From positions 15,781-79,780 of the forward strand of contig CAWJOC010000004.1 in assembly GCA_963844315.1 (NCBI GenBank): a stretch of 64,000 nucleotides of DNA, read 5' to 3'. The DNA comes from CAWAVN01 sp963844315. GTDB taxonomy: Bacteria; Planctomycetota; Planctomycetia; Planctomycetales; Planctomycetaceae. Both the position numbers and the translations under genes were made by a program. This document shows positions 9,301 to 20,428 of the stretch, one piece after another; position 1 is the first letter of the stretch, and each line of letters opens with the position of its first letter. The notes under the pieces are model-generated. The model had not been told where the DNA came from. It saw only the letters and a program-made list of their open reading frames with translations, and made no database searches.

Positions 9301-9380
9301 TGAGCGGAAGGGCGCTAGCCCCCGGTCTGAATCGGGCAATGTCAACCCATCTCGACCGGCGGCTAGCGCCGTGCCGCTCA
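9301..9380. repeat. long imperfect palindrome overlapping the ribH stop
   Basis: The arms are TGAGCGGAAGGGCGCTAGCC followed by CCCGGT (9301-9326) and ACCGGCGGCTAGCGCCG followed by TGCCGCTCA (9355-9380), around a 28-nt spacer. The right arm contains the ribH stop codon (TGA on minus, 9378-9380). The hairpin separates ribH from nusB. It could attenuate or terminate the operon transcript or be a REP-like dispersed element. Confidence 0.75.
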
Positions 9381-9846
9381 TTTGGCGGGAAGCTTTTTAA
9401 GCACGTTGACCGTTTCAATCGCCGCGAGCGCCGCTTCGCTGCCTTTGTTGCCCACTTTGCCCCCCGCGGTCCAGGGCTTGCTCCATCGTCTGACATGTCA
9501 ACACGCCAAACAGCACCGGAACGCCGCTCGATTGCCCCGCCCGCATGATGCCGGCCGCGACCTGGTGGTTGATGTATTCATGGTGCGTCGTCGCCCCCTG
9601 AATCACCGCCCCCAGGCAAATCACGGCGAGATATTTTCCCGACTTCGCCAACCGATCCGCCACAATCGGAATCTCAAACGACCCCGGAACCCAAACCACG
9701 GTGATTTGATCTCCCGCCGCCCCATGCCGAGTGAGCGTATTGACGGCCCCTTCCACCAAGCGTTTGGTGACAAGATCGTTAAACCGCGAAACAACCACGG
9801 CAAACGCTCCCTGTGGAGCCAGCATTTCCCCTTCGATGGTTTGCAT
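9378..9846 (-). CDS. ribH: 6,7-dimethyl-8-ribityllumazine synthase, one frameshift
   Basis: Penultimate riboflavin enzyme. Typical segments are VVVSRFNDLVTKRLVEGA, VPGSFEIPIVADRLA, AVICLGAVIQGATTHHEYI and GVPVLFGVLTCQTMEQALDR. The frame then changes near 9470, in the run before GGKVGNKGSEAALAAIETV, and the normal C-terminus KKLPAK ends at 9378. In the reference frame only random residues would follow. Relative to other RibH proteins two bases (GC) seem missing in CGCGCGG. As ribH is normally essential, this is probably an error in the sequence. ATG 9846. Confidence 0.88.
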
Positions 9847-9901
9847 GGATTACGTTCTGTCTGAAGGCCCACGAAAATCTAACGTGATGGTGATACTTGC
9901 G

Positions 9902-10333
9902 TTACTGAAGGGACTTTTCCCTGTAATACTTGATCAAGAGCACGACGAAACAAGAAACAGCCAATAAGGATGCTGTCGCCATGCCGAGCATAAACGGCCA
10001 AATGAAGCCCATCACCGCAAACGCATGTCCAATCGCAACACCAAATGGTGCGTTTTCGGGAACTGGTGGAGGTCCAAAACCGAGTTCGAAGAGCAGGAGC
10101 AATAATCCATAGATAATCCAAGGAACAACCGAAAACACCGCAACAGCTATGACAAGACTTCGGTGGTACGACTTCGAAATCCCAATCACCGAAATCAAAA
10201 AAGTGACAGGCGTTACAAAAAAGCTGAACATCCCAATCTGAACAAACAACTCCACAACTTTTTCCGTGACGTTGCTTTCCATGATGTTGTTCAGGACAAG
10301 AGATGAAGAATGATCTTCAATTTCACGAACCAT
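9902..10333 (-). CDS. hypothetical membrane protein
   Basis: I do not recognise a family. The 143-residue product has a polar N-terminus followed by about three or four hydrophobic segments (FVQIGMFSFFVTPVTFLISV; SLVIAVAVFSVVPWIIYGLL; AFAVMGFIWPFMLGMATASL and a following stretch) and ends in the basic KYYREKSLQ. I chose ATG 10333 because AAAGG lies 8 nt upstream and the start overlaps the DUF4058 stop by 11 nt, implying cotranslation. It lies upstream of ribH on the same strand. Confidence 0.7.
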   Translation of the reverse strand: MVREIEDHSSSLVLNNIMESNVTEKVVELFVQIGMFSFFVTPVTFLISVIGISKSYHRSLVIAVAVFSVVPWIIYGLLLLLFELGFGPPPVPENAPFGVAIGHAFAVMGFIWPFMLGMATASLLAVSCFVVLLIKYYREKSLQ

Positions 10334-11177
10334 TTCTTGGGCCTTTCCCCTCGTCGTTCTGCCTAAGCCCCGCGGCACGCAGCAATTCGTCTACCCACTC
10401 CCGGTCAGCCGGGGCGAACGCCGGGTTGGGATCGCGCGTGTAATCGATCTTCCAGTATCGACCGTCGATGTAGAATTGATGGATCAGTGATTGAAGGTCA
10501 AGTAGGATATCGGCATCTTTGTCCCTGAGGGGGATGGAAACGATCGGCAATCGGTCTGGTAAAGCGACGCGGTACAGGTCGGCCAAACCCGGTTTTGAAG
10601 AGCACGGATACAAACCCGGTAAGTCGATTGGAACGGCTCCGGAATTGGATCCTCCGCCAATGTCAGGAAAAACCGGCCCGCTCGCACCAAGTCGATCTCG
10701 ACAAGATTGACGCCGGCTTCGAGATAAGCCTGCCCTTTCCGCAGGTAGGCCAACCGGTCTGGCCCCGGCAACTTGTTCGACGGACTCAAGAGTTCAATGG
10801 CTGTGACAACGCGGTTGCCGGTGGACGTATCCAAAATCACAATGTGCCGATCTTTCCGTGGACGCGGAACGGAGATCGTTGTCGGCTTTGTCGCGACGGC
10901 ACTTGATGTTTCGCGGACCCGTCTCAGTCGGCTGTTCGACAACCTGGACATCAGGAACAGCCAGCAGCGATTCGTCCACGAGGTCAATGGAGACGCCTTG
11001 CTCGACTTGTGCCCATAAATCGAGCGGAAGCTGGCCTTGGATGGCGTTTTTGATGGCGACGATGAGTGACGCGTGCACGTCCCGCCAATACTGCTCCAGG
11101 AAAGGATCCATGCCGGGGAAAGGACTGCGGTCTGGAGGGCGTTTCCCGCCGCTAGCGGTGAACTGTGACTGCGTCAT
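10323..11177 (-). CDS. DUF4058 family protein, two frameshifts
   Basis: DUF4058 proteins are of unknown function and are, to my knowledge, frequent in planctomycetes and cyanobacteria. Recognisable pieces appear in order but in three frames: SPFPGMDPFLEQYWRDVH, then HIVILDTSTGNRVVTAIEL, LLSPSNK, YLEAGVNLVEIDLVR, then DLYRVALPDRLPIVSIPLR and DADILLDLQ. The changes fall near 10900-10925 and near 10600. ATG 11177 fits the family start, and the gene ends at 10323. It follows rho and overlaps the next membrane-protein gene. Confidence 0.8.
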
Positions 11178-11189
11178 AGTGATGTCTCG

Positions 11190-12641
<1,452 letters not shown>

Positions 12642-12931
12642 GATGGAAAGGTCCTGCGTTCCGCTGGTTTTTGGTGATGGGGATTCCATGGATTTGGAAT
12701 TCACGCAGTGGATCAAGCGGTGTCACTTAATCCAGCGAACAGGGGTGTTAGTGGGAGGGTTGGTTGGCAATCTGACAATTAACAAGAGAGGAAAGTTCCG
12801 GGCATTTGGGGAACTCGATTGGCATTCCTTGATTTCCCCAAACCTTATCGTGAGAGACACATTTCAGGTTGGAAGATGGCAGAACTCCGGGGTGGGCATC
12901 AAAATCTTCAACGAGATGGTGTTATGAAATA

Positions 12932-13600
12932 CTACTTATCAGGACGAACGCCGGGAGAAAAACTGACTCGCAAAAATCGCTCCAATTCATCCACGGCGAC
13001 TTTCAACTCACCGGAATTATTAATAATGACGTCCGAGGCTTTTTGTTTGGCTTCCAGATTCATTTGGCTTTCCTCCCGTTTTTTCCAATCGGCAGGCTCC
13101 CAGCCACGGGTTTCCCGAACGCGATGTTCGCGAATGTCGGGTGATGCATCGATAAATGCGATGGCATCACACATTTTCCCCCAACCCGTTTCCAAGAGAA
13201 TCGCCGCATCCAAGAGGACACCTTGAATCGTCCCCGGTTCATGCCTGGCTCTGTCTTGGGCCAGTTGGATTTCCTTGTGAATCGCTTCTCCGATGATGGG
13301 GTGGACAATTTGATTCAAATCCTGGCGGGCGAGTTGCGCCGATTCGTCCGGCCCGAAAACTTTCTTGGCAAGCTTTGAACGGTCAATTTCGCCCTGTGGA
13401 TCAAATACGTCTCCACCAAAACGCTTTTTGATAAGTTCCTTGACGAAATGCTCTTTGAGAAGTTGGTGGCCGATGGCGTCGGCATCAATCAAAACAAACG
13501 GCTGGCGGGCCATCAAACCCTGGGCCACGGCGGATTTTCCAGAACCAATGCCTCCGATCAAACCAATAACGGGTAAACCGGTGAACGGTTTCGGGTTCAC
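12932..13600 (-). CDS. coaE: dephospho-CoA kinase
   Basis: Last step of coenzyme A synthesis. P-loop GGIGSGKSAVAQ, the acceptor-site segment LIDADAIGHQLL and the lid region with RVRETRGWEPADWKKRE are all present in 222 residues. The start is GTG at 13600; no in-frame ATG gives a full P-loop domain. The gene opens the minus-strand run toward rho. It is divergent from the polysaccharide export genes. About 290 nt separate it from rho, and I see no gene there. Confidence 0.93.
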   Translation of the reverse strand: MNPKPFTGLPVIGLIGGIGSGKSAVAQGLMARQPFVLIDADAIGHQLLKEHFVKELIKKRFGGDVFDPQGEIDRSKLAKKVFGPDESAQLARQDLNQIVHPIIGEAIHKEIQLAQDRARHEPGTIQGVLLDAAILLETGWGKMCDAIAFIDASPDIREHRVRETRGWEPADWKKREESQMNLEAKQKASDVIINNSGELKVAVDELERFLRVSFSPGVRPDK

Positions 13601-14061
13601 GGCAAAAGACCACCGGAAATGAGATTACATCATGGATAGTGGAAGATGGGTTTGAGGTGGGCTTTTTGAATTCAACTGTTGAGTGGGGAATAACCCTGAA
13701 ACGACAATCCGTTGTGGCTTTGGAAAGCTCTAATCCGTAGGGTACCAAAATTTGACAGGGGGTGAGGAATATCGGCGATGAGTTTATGGTGTCCAAAACT
13801 TTTCCGACTGTCAACAATAAACCTTTCGTCTTCTCAAGATTTTTGTCAAGACCTTTCCCGTTCTCGAATCAGCCGGTATTGATGCTCCATCAAGAGGAAT
13901 TGACAGAACATCGGCTATTGCCTATGGTTTCGCACCTTTGGCGAAATCCCGACGAAAAACTCCTGATTTCCCACCTCTCACAACCCTAGCCTTTTCGACT
14001 CGTCTCTCCGTTCCGATCAACTCTCCGTTCTTTTGCTGCCACTGCTCAAAGAAGCGAATTC
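13601..14061. other. divergent intergenic region coaE / wza-like
   Basis: This 461-nt gap must contain the promoters of coaE (minus) and the export operon (plus). I find no convincing promoter or riboswitch. A 75-codon open frame (13762-13989, plus) has no family resemblance. The stretch is richer in A+T than its neighbours. Confidence 0.5.
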
Positions 14062-15169
14062 ATGCCGATTCGCCGCCTTGACCGATTCGCCTTGCGCCCC
14101 CAATGGTTCCATCGCGGAGCAACGCTTGGGTTCGGCATCGCGTTGATGGCCCTCACAATCGTGGCGGGCTGTGGCGGGCCGGAGATTTACAAAGCCGCCC
14201 ATCTGCCCGAAAATTTCCAAGCCGTAGCCCCGACGTATGCGGAATCCGGCGAAGTGTTCAAGGTCGATCCCGCGTCCATCACGGAGGACGTGATTGATTT
14301 TGGCGATGTTCTGGAAGTGACCATCGCCGCGGGTTTGGCCTCCGAGGACATCGCCACGATTCCCGTGCGCAGTCAATGAGCAAGGTTTTTTGACGTTGCC
14401 GGAGATTGGGCCGGTTGCGGTCCGAGGCTTGAATCTCGCCGAAGCCGGACAAACCATCAAAAGAGCTGGCATCGTCCGCGGGTTGTATCGCGATCCTGTG
14501 GTGACAGTGATCCGAAAAGCAAGCCGCACCCATCGCGTGACGGTCCTGGGAGCGGTCATAAATGCGGGAACCCATCCCATGCCGAGCGGGTCCAGGGACG
14601 TGTTTTCCGCGATTCGCGCGGCGGGGGGATTGAGCGATGAGGCCGGGACCGAAATTGAAGTCAGGCTTCCCGACACCCGATTGTCATCCCGTCGGGAAAC
14701 AGTCGCCGCCGCGAACCATGGGGCGGAATCGAAAAATCACTCCGCCACAAAGATATTTCGAATACCGCTCTCCTCGGAGAACGCGGATGTTCCAAATCTG
14801 GAGCTACCCAATGGCGCGGTTGTCGTGGTCAAACCTCGTCCCCAATTGTCCGTCGAGGTTCTGGGATTCGTGAGGCATCCCCAACTTGTGAAGTTTTCCA
14901 CAGGAGAGGATTTCCGGCTCTGGGATGCCATTACGCGAGCCAATGGCATGGCAGTGCCCACGGCAAACCGGGCCGTGATTTTCCGCCAATCGCCGGATCA
15001 AGCCGCACAAATCATCATCGAGGCCGATCTGAATCTGGCGAGAAACGATCAACGGGAAAACCTGCGATTGGCGCCAGGCGACGTAATTCAAATTGAGGAA
15101 ACGCCCCGGCATCCGTTTTGGGACTTTTTAAAACGGACTTCCTGGACAGTTGAGGGAAACGATTCTTGA
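14062..15169 (+). CDS. Wza-like polysaccharide export lipoprotein, one frameshift
   Basis: Outer-membrane polysaccharide export protein. The N-terminus carries a lipoprotein signal with lipobox TIVAGC. Next comes the poly_export segment ITEDVIDFGDVLEVTI. An extra A at 14371 moves the frame; the correct reading is IPVRVNEQGFLTLPEIGPV, after which the second frame continues with RGLNLAEAGQ and two SLBB-like modules (VTVLGAVINAGTHPMPSG; VEVLGFVRHPQLV). It is followed by a Wzc-like gene, the usual partner. The stop at 15167-15169 overlaps a possible TTG start of the next gene. Confidence 0.85.
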
Positions 15170-15270
15170 TCCCCGATTGGCACGAAAAATCGGATGCAAG
15201 TGATCCCACTCCAAAGGCGGCAAAGCGAATTGTGAACGGTGGACGATCAAATCTTTCGGAGGAGACTCTG

Positions 15271-17384
15271 GTGGCGAGTTTCAAGCGCAAACTGCCCACC
15301 GTCCGGAAGCGGATCCAATTCCTTGCGGCGAGCCTTTTGGCGTTTGGCTTACTCGGCGGAATTTATCATCTCACCCGGACTCCGCAATTCTCCGCTCATG
15401 CGGAATTCCTTTTGCCGTTCGCCAGTGAGCCGACGGCAGCGGAAGCCGATGTCATTCGGGCGGCCCAACTCCTTGCCAGCGACCTTGTGCTCGATCGGGT
15501 CATCGAAACCCTTCCCAAAGCGCATCACACCGACTGGGAAAACTTCGCAGGCGACCCGCGAGAAAAGTTGCGGGAGCATCTGGATTTGGTTTCCCTGCCT
15601 CTGGCACAAGCCTTTCGGCTTTCGTATCGGTCCCGACAGCCCGAAACCGCCGCCGCTGTTATCGAGCAGATCCTCAAAGTGAGTCAGCAGCAATGGGACA
15701 TTGCCGCCACTCGGAACTCCAATGGGGATGCGGAACGTCTCGCCAAAGAAAGCCAGATCGTCGAACAACAACTACAGTCCAAACAAGCGGAATGGCTGAC
15801 TTTGACGCAAGGATTCGAATCCCGGTTTGGGACAAGAGCCAATCCCGGGACCGATTCCGCTTTGGCCAATCGCGAATGGCAACGCGCCCTCGATGACGCC
15901 CACAGAAAACATCGCGAGGCCCGGGCCGATTTGTCTGCCATCGAGCAAGCGATTCACTCGGACGTGGCCCTTCCCTCGCGGATTTGGCAGGCTCCGGAAC
16001 AGGGGCGAAATGGATATTCCGCATCGTCAGACGCGGAAGGTGGCCAACAACCCTCACAGTCCGTCCAAGCCCGAACGCACTTGATTGCGCTCGAAGCCAG
16101 ACGCGAAAATCTGCTTCGCCGTTATGGACCCGCTCACTCGCGGGTTCGGGAAGTCGAGGACCAGATTCACCGCGCAGCGCCTGGCTGCAGCAAGAGCCAC
16201 CAGATCCAAGACCGCCCGTGATTCAGGTCGTGCATCACGACCACGCTTCAGAACGGCTGATTCAAGCGCGCGAAGAACTCCATCGGACACAGGCCCTTGA
16301 AGAGTCCCTCCGAGCCGGTTACGAAAACGAACAAGCGTGGCTGATCGAGCGATCCAATGCTTTAGGCCACATCAAAAGCGTTGAGCACGATCTCGAAACT
16401 TTGAGGGAATCCCACGCCGCGATTCTTGATCGAATACAGCACGTCAAGACGAGCGAGGAACAGGAACCTCGAAACATACTGACGATTACCACGCCGCCAG
16501 AGATACCGACCGAACCTGCGACTCCAAGCCTGAACCAATGCCTGCGCGTTTCCCTGTTGGCGGGATTGGGATTCGGGCTAAGCGTGATTGCCATCGGCGA
16601 GCGGCGGAGAGTTCGATATCCCGCCCTTGAAAGACTCAAACGATCTTTGAACGTTCCGGTGCTGGGATGGATCGGCGAGCTTTCCCCGACGGGAGGCAAA
16701 GGGTTTGATGCCATCTCAACCTGGGCGGGTCTCGACTCGAATGAAACCCTGGCATTTCAAACGCTACGGACTCGCATCAATCAAATCCCGGAACAGGCGC
16801 TCTTGGCCGTGACGAGCGGATCAAAAAGCGTAGGGAAAACCACCGTGGCTGCCAATCTGGCGGTGGAGTCCGCGCACTCCGGCAAGAAAACCCTGCTCAT
16901 TGATGCGGACCAAAATCATCGGGGACTCACAGAACTCTTGGAGCTTACCGGCACGCGCGGCCTATCAACCCTTCTCCGTGACGAAGCGCCTCTTGGGGAA
17001 AGTGCCCGCAGAAACATCGTCCCCATGCCTCAGCCGGGTTTTGATGTTTTGCCTTCCGGCCCCGAGTTCGAGAACATCCCGCATCTTTGGGAAGGGCCTC
17101 GTTGGGAGGATTTCCTCCGCTGGGCCGGACGATTTTACGATCAAATCGTAATCGACTCTCCTGCGATTCTTGATGGAGCAATCGCCACAAGAATCATTCA
17201 ACCCGCAACCGGAGTTCTGTTGGTCCTTGATCCGGAGCGATTGACGAAAGCCTTCGTCAAAGCGACAGCGGCACAATTGCAATCGGCGAAATTGCCGTGG
17301 TTGGGAATCGTCGCCAATCGGGTGAGTGATCCGCCGGAAGAGCATTCTGAAGCGGTATTCGATCAGAATATGGAATCGGCCTGA
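15271..17384 (+). CDS. Wzc-like chain-length determinant with BY-kinase-type ATPase, one frameshift
   Basis: The N-terminal Wzz part has a membrane segment (IQFLAASLLAFGLLGGIY) and a long periplasmic coiled-coil region. A frame change near 16178 leads to the C-terminal half with a second membrane segment and a cytoplasmic ATPase: TSGSKSVGKTT (Walker A), LLIDADQN (Walker A') and IVIDSP (Walker B). A tyrosine-rich tail, expected for an autophosphorylating Wzc, is absent. I chose GTG 15271, which has GGAGGAG 6 nt upstream; TTG 15166 would instead overlap the wza stop. It should control polymer length together with the Wza-like protein. Confidence 0.83.
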
Positions 17385-17404
17385 GTAGATTCATCACGCT
17401 TTTC

Positions 17405-18823
17405 TCAACTTGCAGATTTCGGCTCGTTTTGGCTTTCTGCGGGGATGGTTCGGCCGTGGGGATCTTCGGTGGGGGCTCTAAGTTCCTTCGTCAAGGTCTG
17501 CCTAAGTGACGGATCCAGGTAATGCTCGATCCGGTGCGCGGATTGGTGCAGCCTTTCATCGGACAATTGGAAATGGTGGGCCATGTAGCTTTCCCAAAGC
17601 CGATGCGCCCGGACCAGCCCTTGGGCTTTTTGCTTTCCCGCTTCGGTCAAATGGTATTCGCCCTCGGTCTTGGTGACGAGTTTTTTTCGGAGCAACCTGA
17701 GCGCCGCGAGGCGGGGTATCCATCGGCGATAGCCCAATTGCTGGACTAAAATCGCGGGAGCCTGGCTGGACCGGGCTTCGAGTTGCAATTCCTCCATACG
17801 GTAGAAGAGTCCCAAAAGATCTTCCGCGGCGAATTTCAAACTCAATTCGGTTTGATGGACAAATCGGCTCAGCAGCCCTTGCTTGGGAGAAAAGACCAAT
17901 GCCAGGAAAAAGAACGCCCCCGAAGTCGCCGCCATCATGCCCGTGGTGCTGGCGGCGGAGACATTCTGAAAGCCGAACCGTGGAAACAAGACAGGTGGCA
18001 ACCCAATCGCCACCGCATGCCCGAACAAGGCGCTCATCGCGGCCAACAGCAAGCTCAGAGGGATCATCCAGGCCAAATGCGAAGTCAACAAGAACGCGGT
18101 CGCGGCGGGCACAATCAGCATGGCAATCACGATGATCGAGCCGACACTTTCAAACACCGCCACAATCGTGGAAGCCGTCACCGCCATCAGGACGTAATTG
18201 ATGAGCGATGACCTAAGACCCAAGGCCGTCGCCAGTTCCGCATCGAACGTGGAGATTTGCAGTTCTTTATAGAAGATCACGACGAGCGCGAGATTCAATC
18301 CGACCATCGCTCCGCTTTGGAGCACCGCTTTCGGAATGTTCCAACCGCCGATGGAAACCGTGTTCAGCGCCATGTCCAAAATCGAGCCATACAGCACGCA
18401 GTCCACATCAATGTGGGCCTTATCCACCAGCCGCATCAAGAGCAGCCCCAAGGCGAACATTGTCGTAAACACCACGCCCAACGCGGCGGAGGCTTCGACG
18501 CGCCCCAGCTTTTGAATCGCTTCCGTCAACACCGCCGCGAGCACACCCATCAACACCGCCCCGGCGAACATCAGCCAATGGGCGCTCTCGGCCACATCGC
18601 CGGGAGAAGACTGCGTGAACACCGAACCGGAAATCAAAAATGCCAGCACCACTCCCAACAACGAAGTGTGGCTGAGCGCATCGCCCATCATGCTTTGCCG
18701 GCGGAGCAGCAAATACACGCCCGGAATCGCGCACGCCATCCCCGCCAATGCCGCGCTAATGACGATCCAGGTATCGAGACCCGTCCAGCCGTTCGTCAAT
18801 TGATGCAGGAATTCACCAAACAT
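17405..18823 (-). CDS. metal ABC transporter permease fused to a DtxR/MntR-like domain (second permease)
   Basis: Residues 1 to about 310 form an ABC-3 (ZnuB/MntB/TroC) permease with eight or nine membrane segments; MMGDALSHTSLLGVV is typical. From about residue 330 a cytoplasmic winged-helix segment (AALRLLRKKLVTKTEG, EYHLTEAGKQKAQ) is followed by a DtxR metal-binding/dimerisation domain: AHRLWESYM, LHQSAHRIEHYL and DPHGRTIP. The metal-ligand pattern is preserved, with His where DtxR has Cys102 and MntR has Glu99. It is the last gene of the operon, 21 nt after its partner. 472 aa. Confidence 0.9.
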   Translation of the reverse strand: MFGEFLHQLTNGWTGLDTWIVISAALAGMACAIPGVYLLLRRQSMMGDALSHTSLLGVVLAFLISGSVFTQSSPGDVAESAHWLMFAGAVLMGVLAAVLTEAIQKLGRVEASAALGVVFTTMFALGLLLMRLVDKAHIDVDCVLYGSILDMALNTVSIGGWNIPKAVLQSGAMVGLNLALVVIFYKELQISTFDAELATALGLRSSLINYVLMAVTASTIVAVFESVGSIIVIAMLIVPAATAFLLTSHLAWMIPLSLLLAAMSALFGHAVAIGLPPVLFPRFGFQNVSAASTTGMMAATSGAFFFLALVFSPKQGLLSRFVHQTELSLKFAAEDLLGLFYRMEELQLEARSSQAPAILVQQLGYRRWIPRLAALRLLRKKLVTKTEGEYHLTEAGKQKAQGLVRAHRLWESYMAHHFQLSDERLHQSAHRIEHYLDPSLRQTLTKELRAPTEDPHGRTIPAESQNEPKSAS

Positions 18824-18844
18824 GAGACAATCCGAGGAAAATCA

Positions 18845-20428
18845 TCAGGGAGCGGACGACGACGGGGCGGCGAGTTCGTGCGGGCTTTCGGGAACGCCTG
18901 CATGCTGCTGGTTCATCATGGTTTCCAATTCGGCGACCATGGCGGGTTCCAGAATGTGCTCGATCCGGTCGGCGTCGCGGTCGACATGGGCCGGGGCAAT
19001 CTCGGCGTGGTGGATTAAAAACAGTTCCCACATGCGATGATTCCGCGCCGCCCGGCGGGCTTCTTTCGCGCCTTTTGGAGTGAGCCGGTACGATTCCTGT
19101 GCATTGCGCCAAATCAGATCAAACCGTTGGGCCTGCCTTAACAATTTCCGCACGCGGGAAGCCGTCCAAGAACGGCAGGTGAGCAGTTCCTCCAGCGTCA
19201 CAGACATTTCCAAGAGATGCTCCAAGAGGACCGGATGCGCTTTTGATTCCACCACTTCAAACGCGGCCCTGAGCAAATCTTGCTGGCCAATGCGTTGATT
19301 GAGAGCGTGCCGTTTCCAGGCCCGGTATATGGCGCCGCGTTTTCTTCCGAACAAAAGACTCAATAGAAAGAAAGCCGCGTTGACGAGAACAATAATCGCA
19401 CCCGTCGCCAGTTTGGGGACGAGGCTGCTCGCCAGTACGCCCATAAACGCGCTCGCCCCGCCCAATGCCGCCGCGATGCCTGTCATGGTTGATAAATGAT
19501 CCGACCAGAACCGGGCGGCGGCGGCGGGAATGATGAGCACCGCCACCACGAGGATCAGTCCCACGCTTTGAAGTCCTACCACCGTGACCGCGACGACAAT
19601 GCCCATCATCAAGACATCGAGAAACCGGATCGGCCAGCCTAAGGCGGCGGCGAAGTCTTCATCGAAGCACAGCAGCGAAAACTCCTTGAAGAGTAACCCG
19701 CAGATAATTAGCACTACTGCGGAAGCTTGCGCAATGAACACCACGTCTGCATAGACCATGAGGGCCGCTTTGCCAAAAATAAAATCCCTCAGCCCCGCCG
19801 AACTGCCCGAAGGGATGCTTTGGATCACGGTAAACAGTGCAATCCCCAGCCCGTAAAAAATGCTGAGCACAATCGCGAGCGCTGCGTCTTCCTTGATCCG
19901 CGAATGATTGACGATCACCAAGGTACACAGGACGCCAAGTAGAGCCGACAAAGTTGCGCCAATGAGCAACCCCGATAACGTCCTGCCGCTGCCGGGGTTC
20001 GCGGCTTCCATGATGAGGAAAGCCATCGCGATGCCGGGAAGTGATGCGTGTCCCACGACATCGCCCACCAGGGACCGCTTGCGGAGCAGCATGAAGACGC
20101 CGACCACTCCGCCGCAGACTCCAAGAATCGTCGTGCCCAGCAAAACAATGCGGGTATTGTAATGGCCGAGAGTCTCCCAAACGCGGGATGAGGAAATGGC
20201 CCGTTCTTGCGCGAAGGCCAGATGCGGATCCATCATCGAGAGCCAGAATCCAAGTCCCATTGCAACCAGGAACCGGCGAGAGCAGAGACGAACCTTTTTC
20301 TCAGAACCCGAATTTGGGTGGCCGTGGTGGAGCGCGGCGACCCCACAGACTCTGCCATCCCGGGGGCTCGCTTCGCTCGACCCCGGCCACCCTTCCGTAC
20401 GCGTTTTGAGACAGAGCCTGGGCCTCAT
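18845..20428 (-). CDS. metal ABC transporter permease fused to a DtxR/MntR-like domain (first permease)
   Basis: ABC-3 family permease with SLVGDVVGHASLPGIAMAF and DEDFAAALGWPIRFLDVLMM, preceded by a signal-like segment (GLGFWLSMMDPHLAFA). A C-terminal winged-helix plus DtxR-like domain contains NHRMWELFL and HVDRDADRIEHILEP; Asp occupies the Cys102/Glu99 metal-selectivity position. ATG 20428 overlaps the upstream stop in an ATGA and so is the likely start. Residues 11-42 are then encoded by a 99-bp dispersed repeat (20299-20397) and are not permease-like. ATG 20260 is the alternative. 527 aa from the first start. Confidence 0.88.
   Translation of the reverse strand: MRPRLCLKTRTEGWPGSSEASPRDGRVCGVAALHHGHPNSGSEKKVRLCSRRFLVAMGLGFWLSMMDPHLAFAQERAISSSRVWETLGHYNTRIVLLGTTILGVCGGVVGVFMLLRKRSLVGDVVGHASLPGIAMAFLIMEAANPGSGRTLSGLLIGATLSALLGVLCTLVIVNHSRIKEDAALAIVLSIFYGLGIALFTVIQSIPSGSSAGLRDFIFGKAALMVYADVVFIAQASAVVLIICGLLFKEFSLLCFDEDFAAALGWPIRFLDVLMMGIVVAVTVVGLQSVGLILVVAVLIIPAAAARFWSDHLSTMTGIAAALGGASAFMGVLASSLVPKLATGAIIVLVNAAFFLLSLLFGRKRGAIYRAWKRHALNQRIGQQDLLRAAFEVVESKAHPVLLEHLLEMSVTLEELLTCRSWTASRVRKLLRQAQRFDLIWRNAQESYRLTPKGAKEARRAARNHRMWELFLIHHAEIAPAHVDRDADRIEHILEPAMVAELETMMNQQHAGVPESPHELAAPSSSAP
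20299..20397. repeat. 99-bp dispersed repeat, copy A
   Basis: Gap-free match at roughly 88% identity to 52922-53020 in the same orientation; most differences are transitions. The core is CCCGAATTTGGGTGGCCGTG through CTCGACCCCGGCCACCC. The ends GGGTGGCCG and CGGCCACCC are mutually inverted, so the element can fold. On the minus strand it is open and lies in frame within the 5' end of the first metal permease gene. Confidence 0.85.

Noticed and set aside
13762..13989. 75-codon open frame before the wza-like gene
   Set aside because: No recognisable domain or ribosome binding site; lies in the divergent promoter region.
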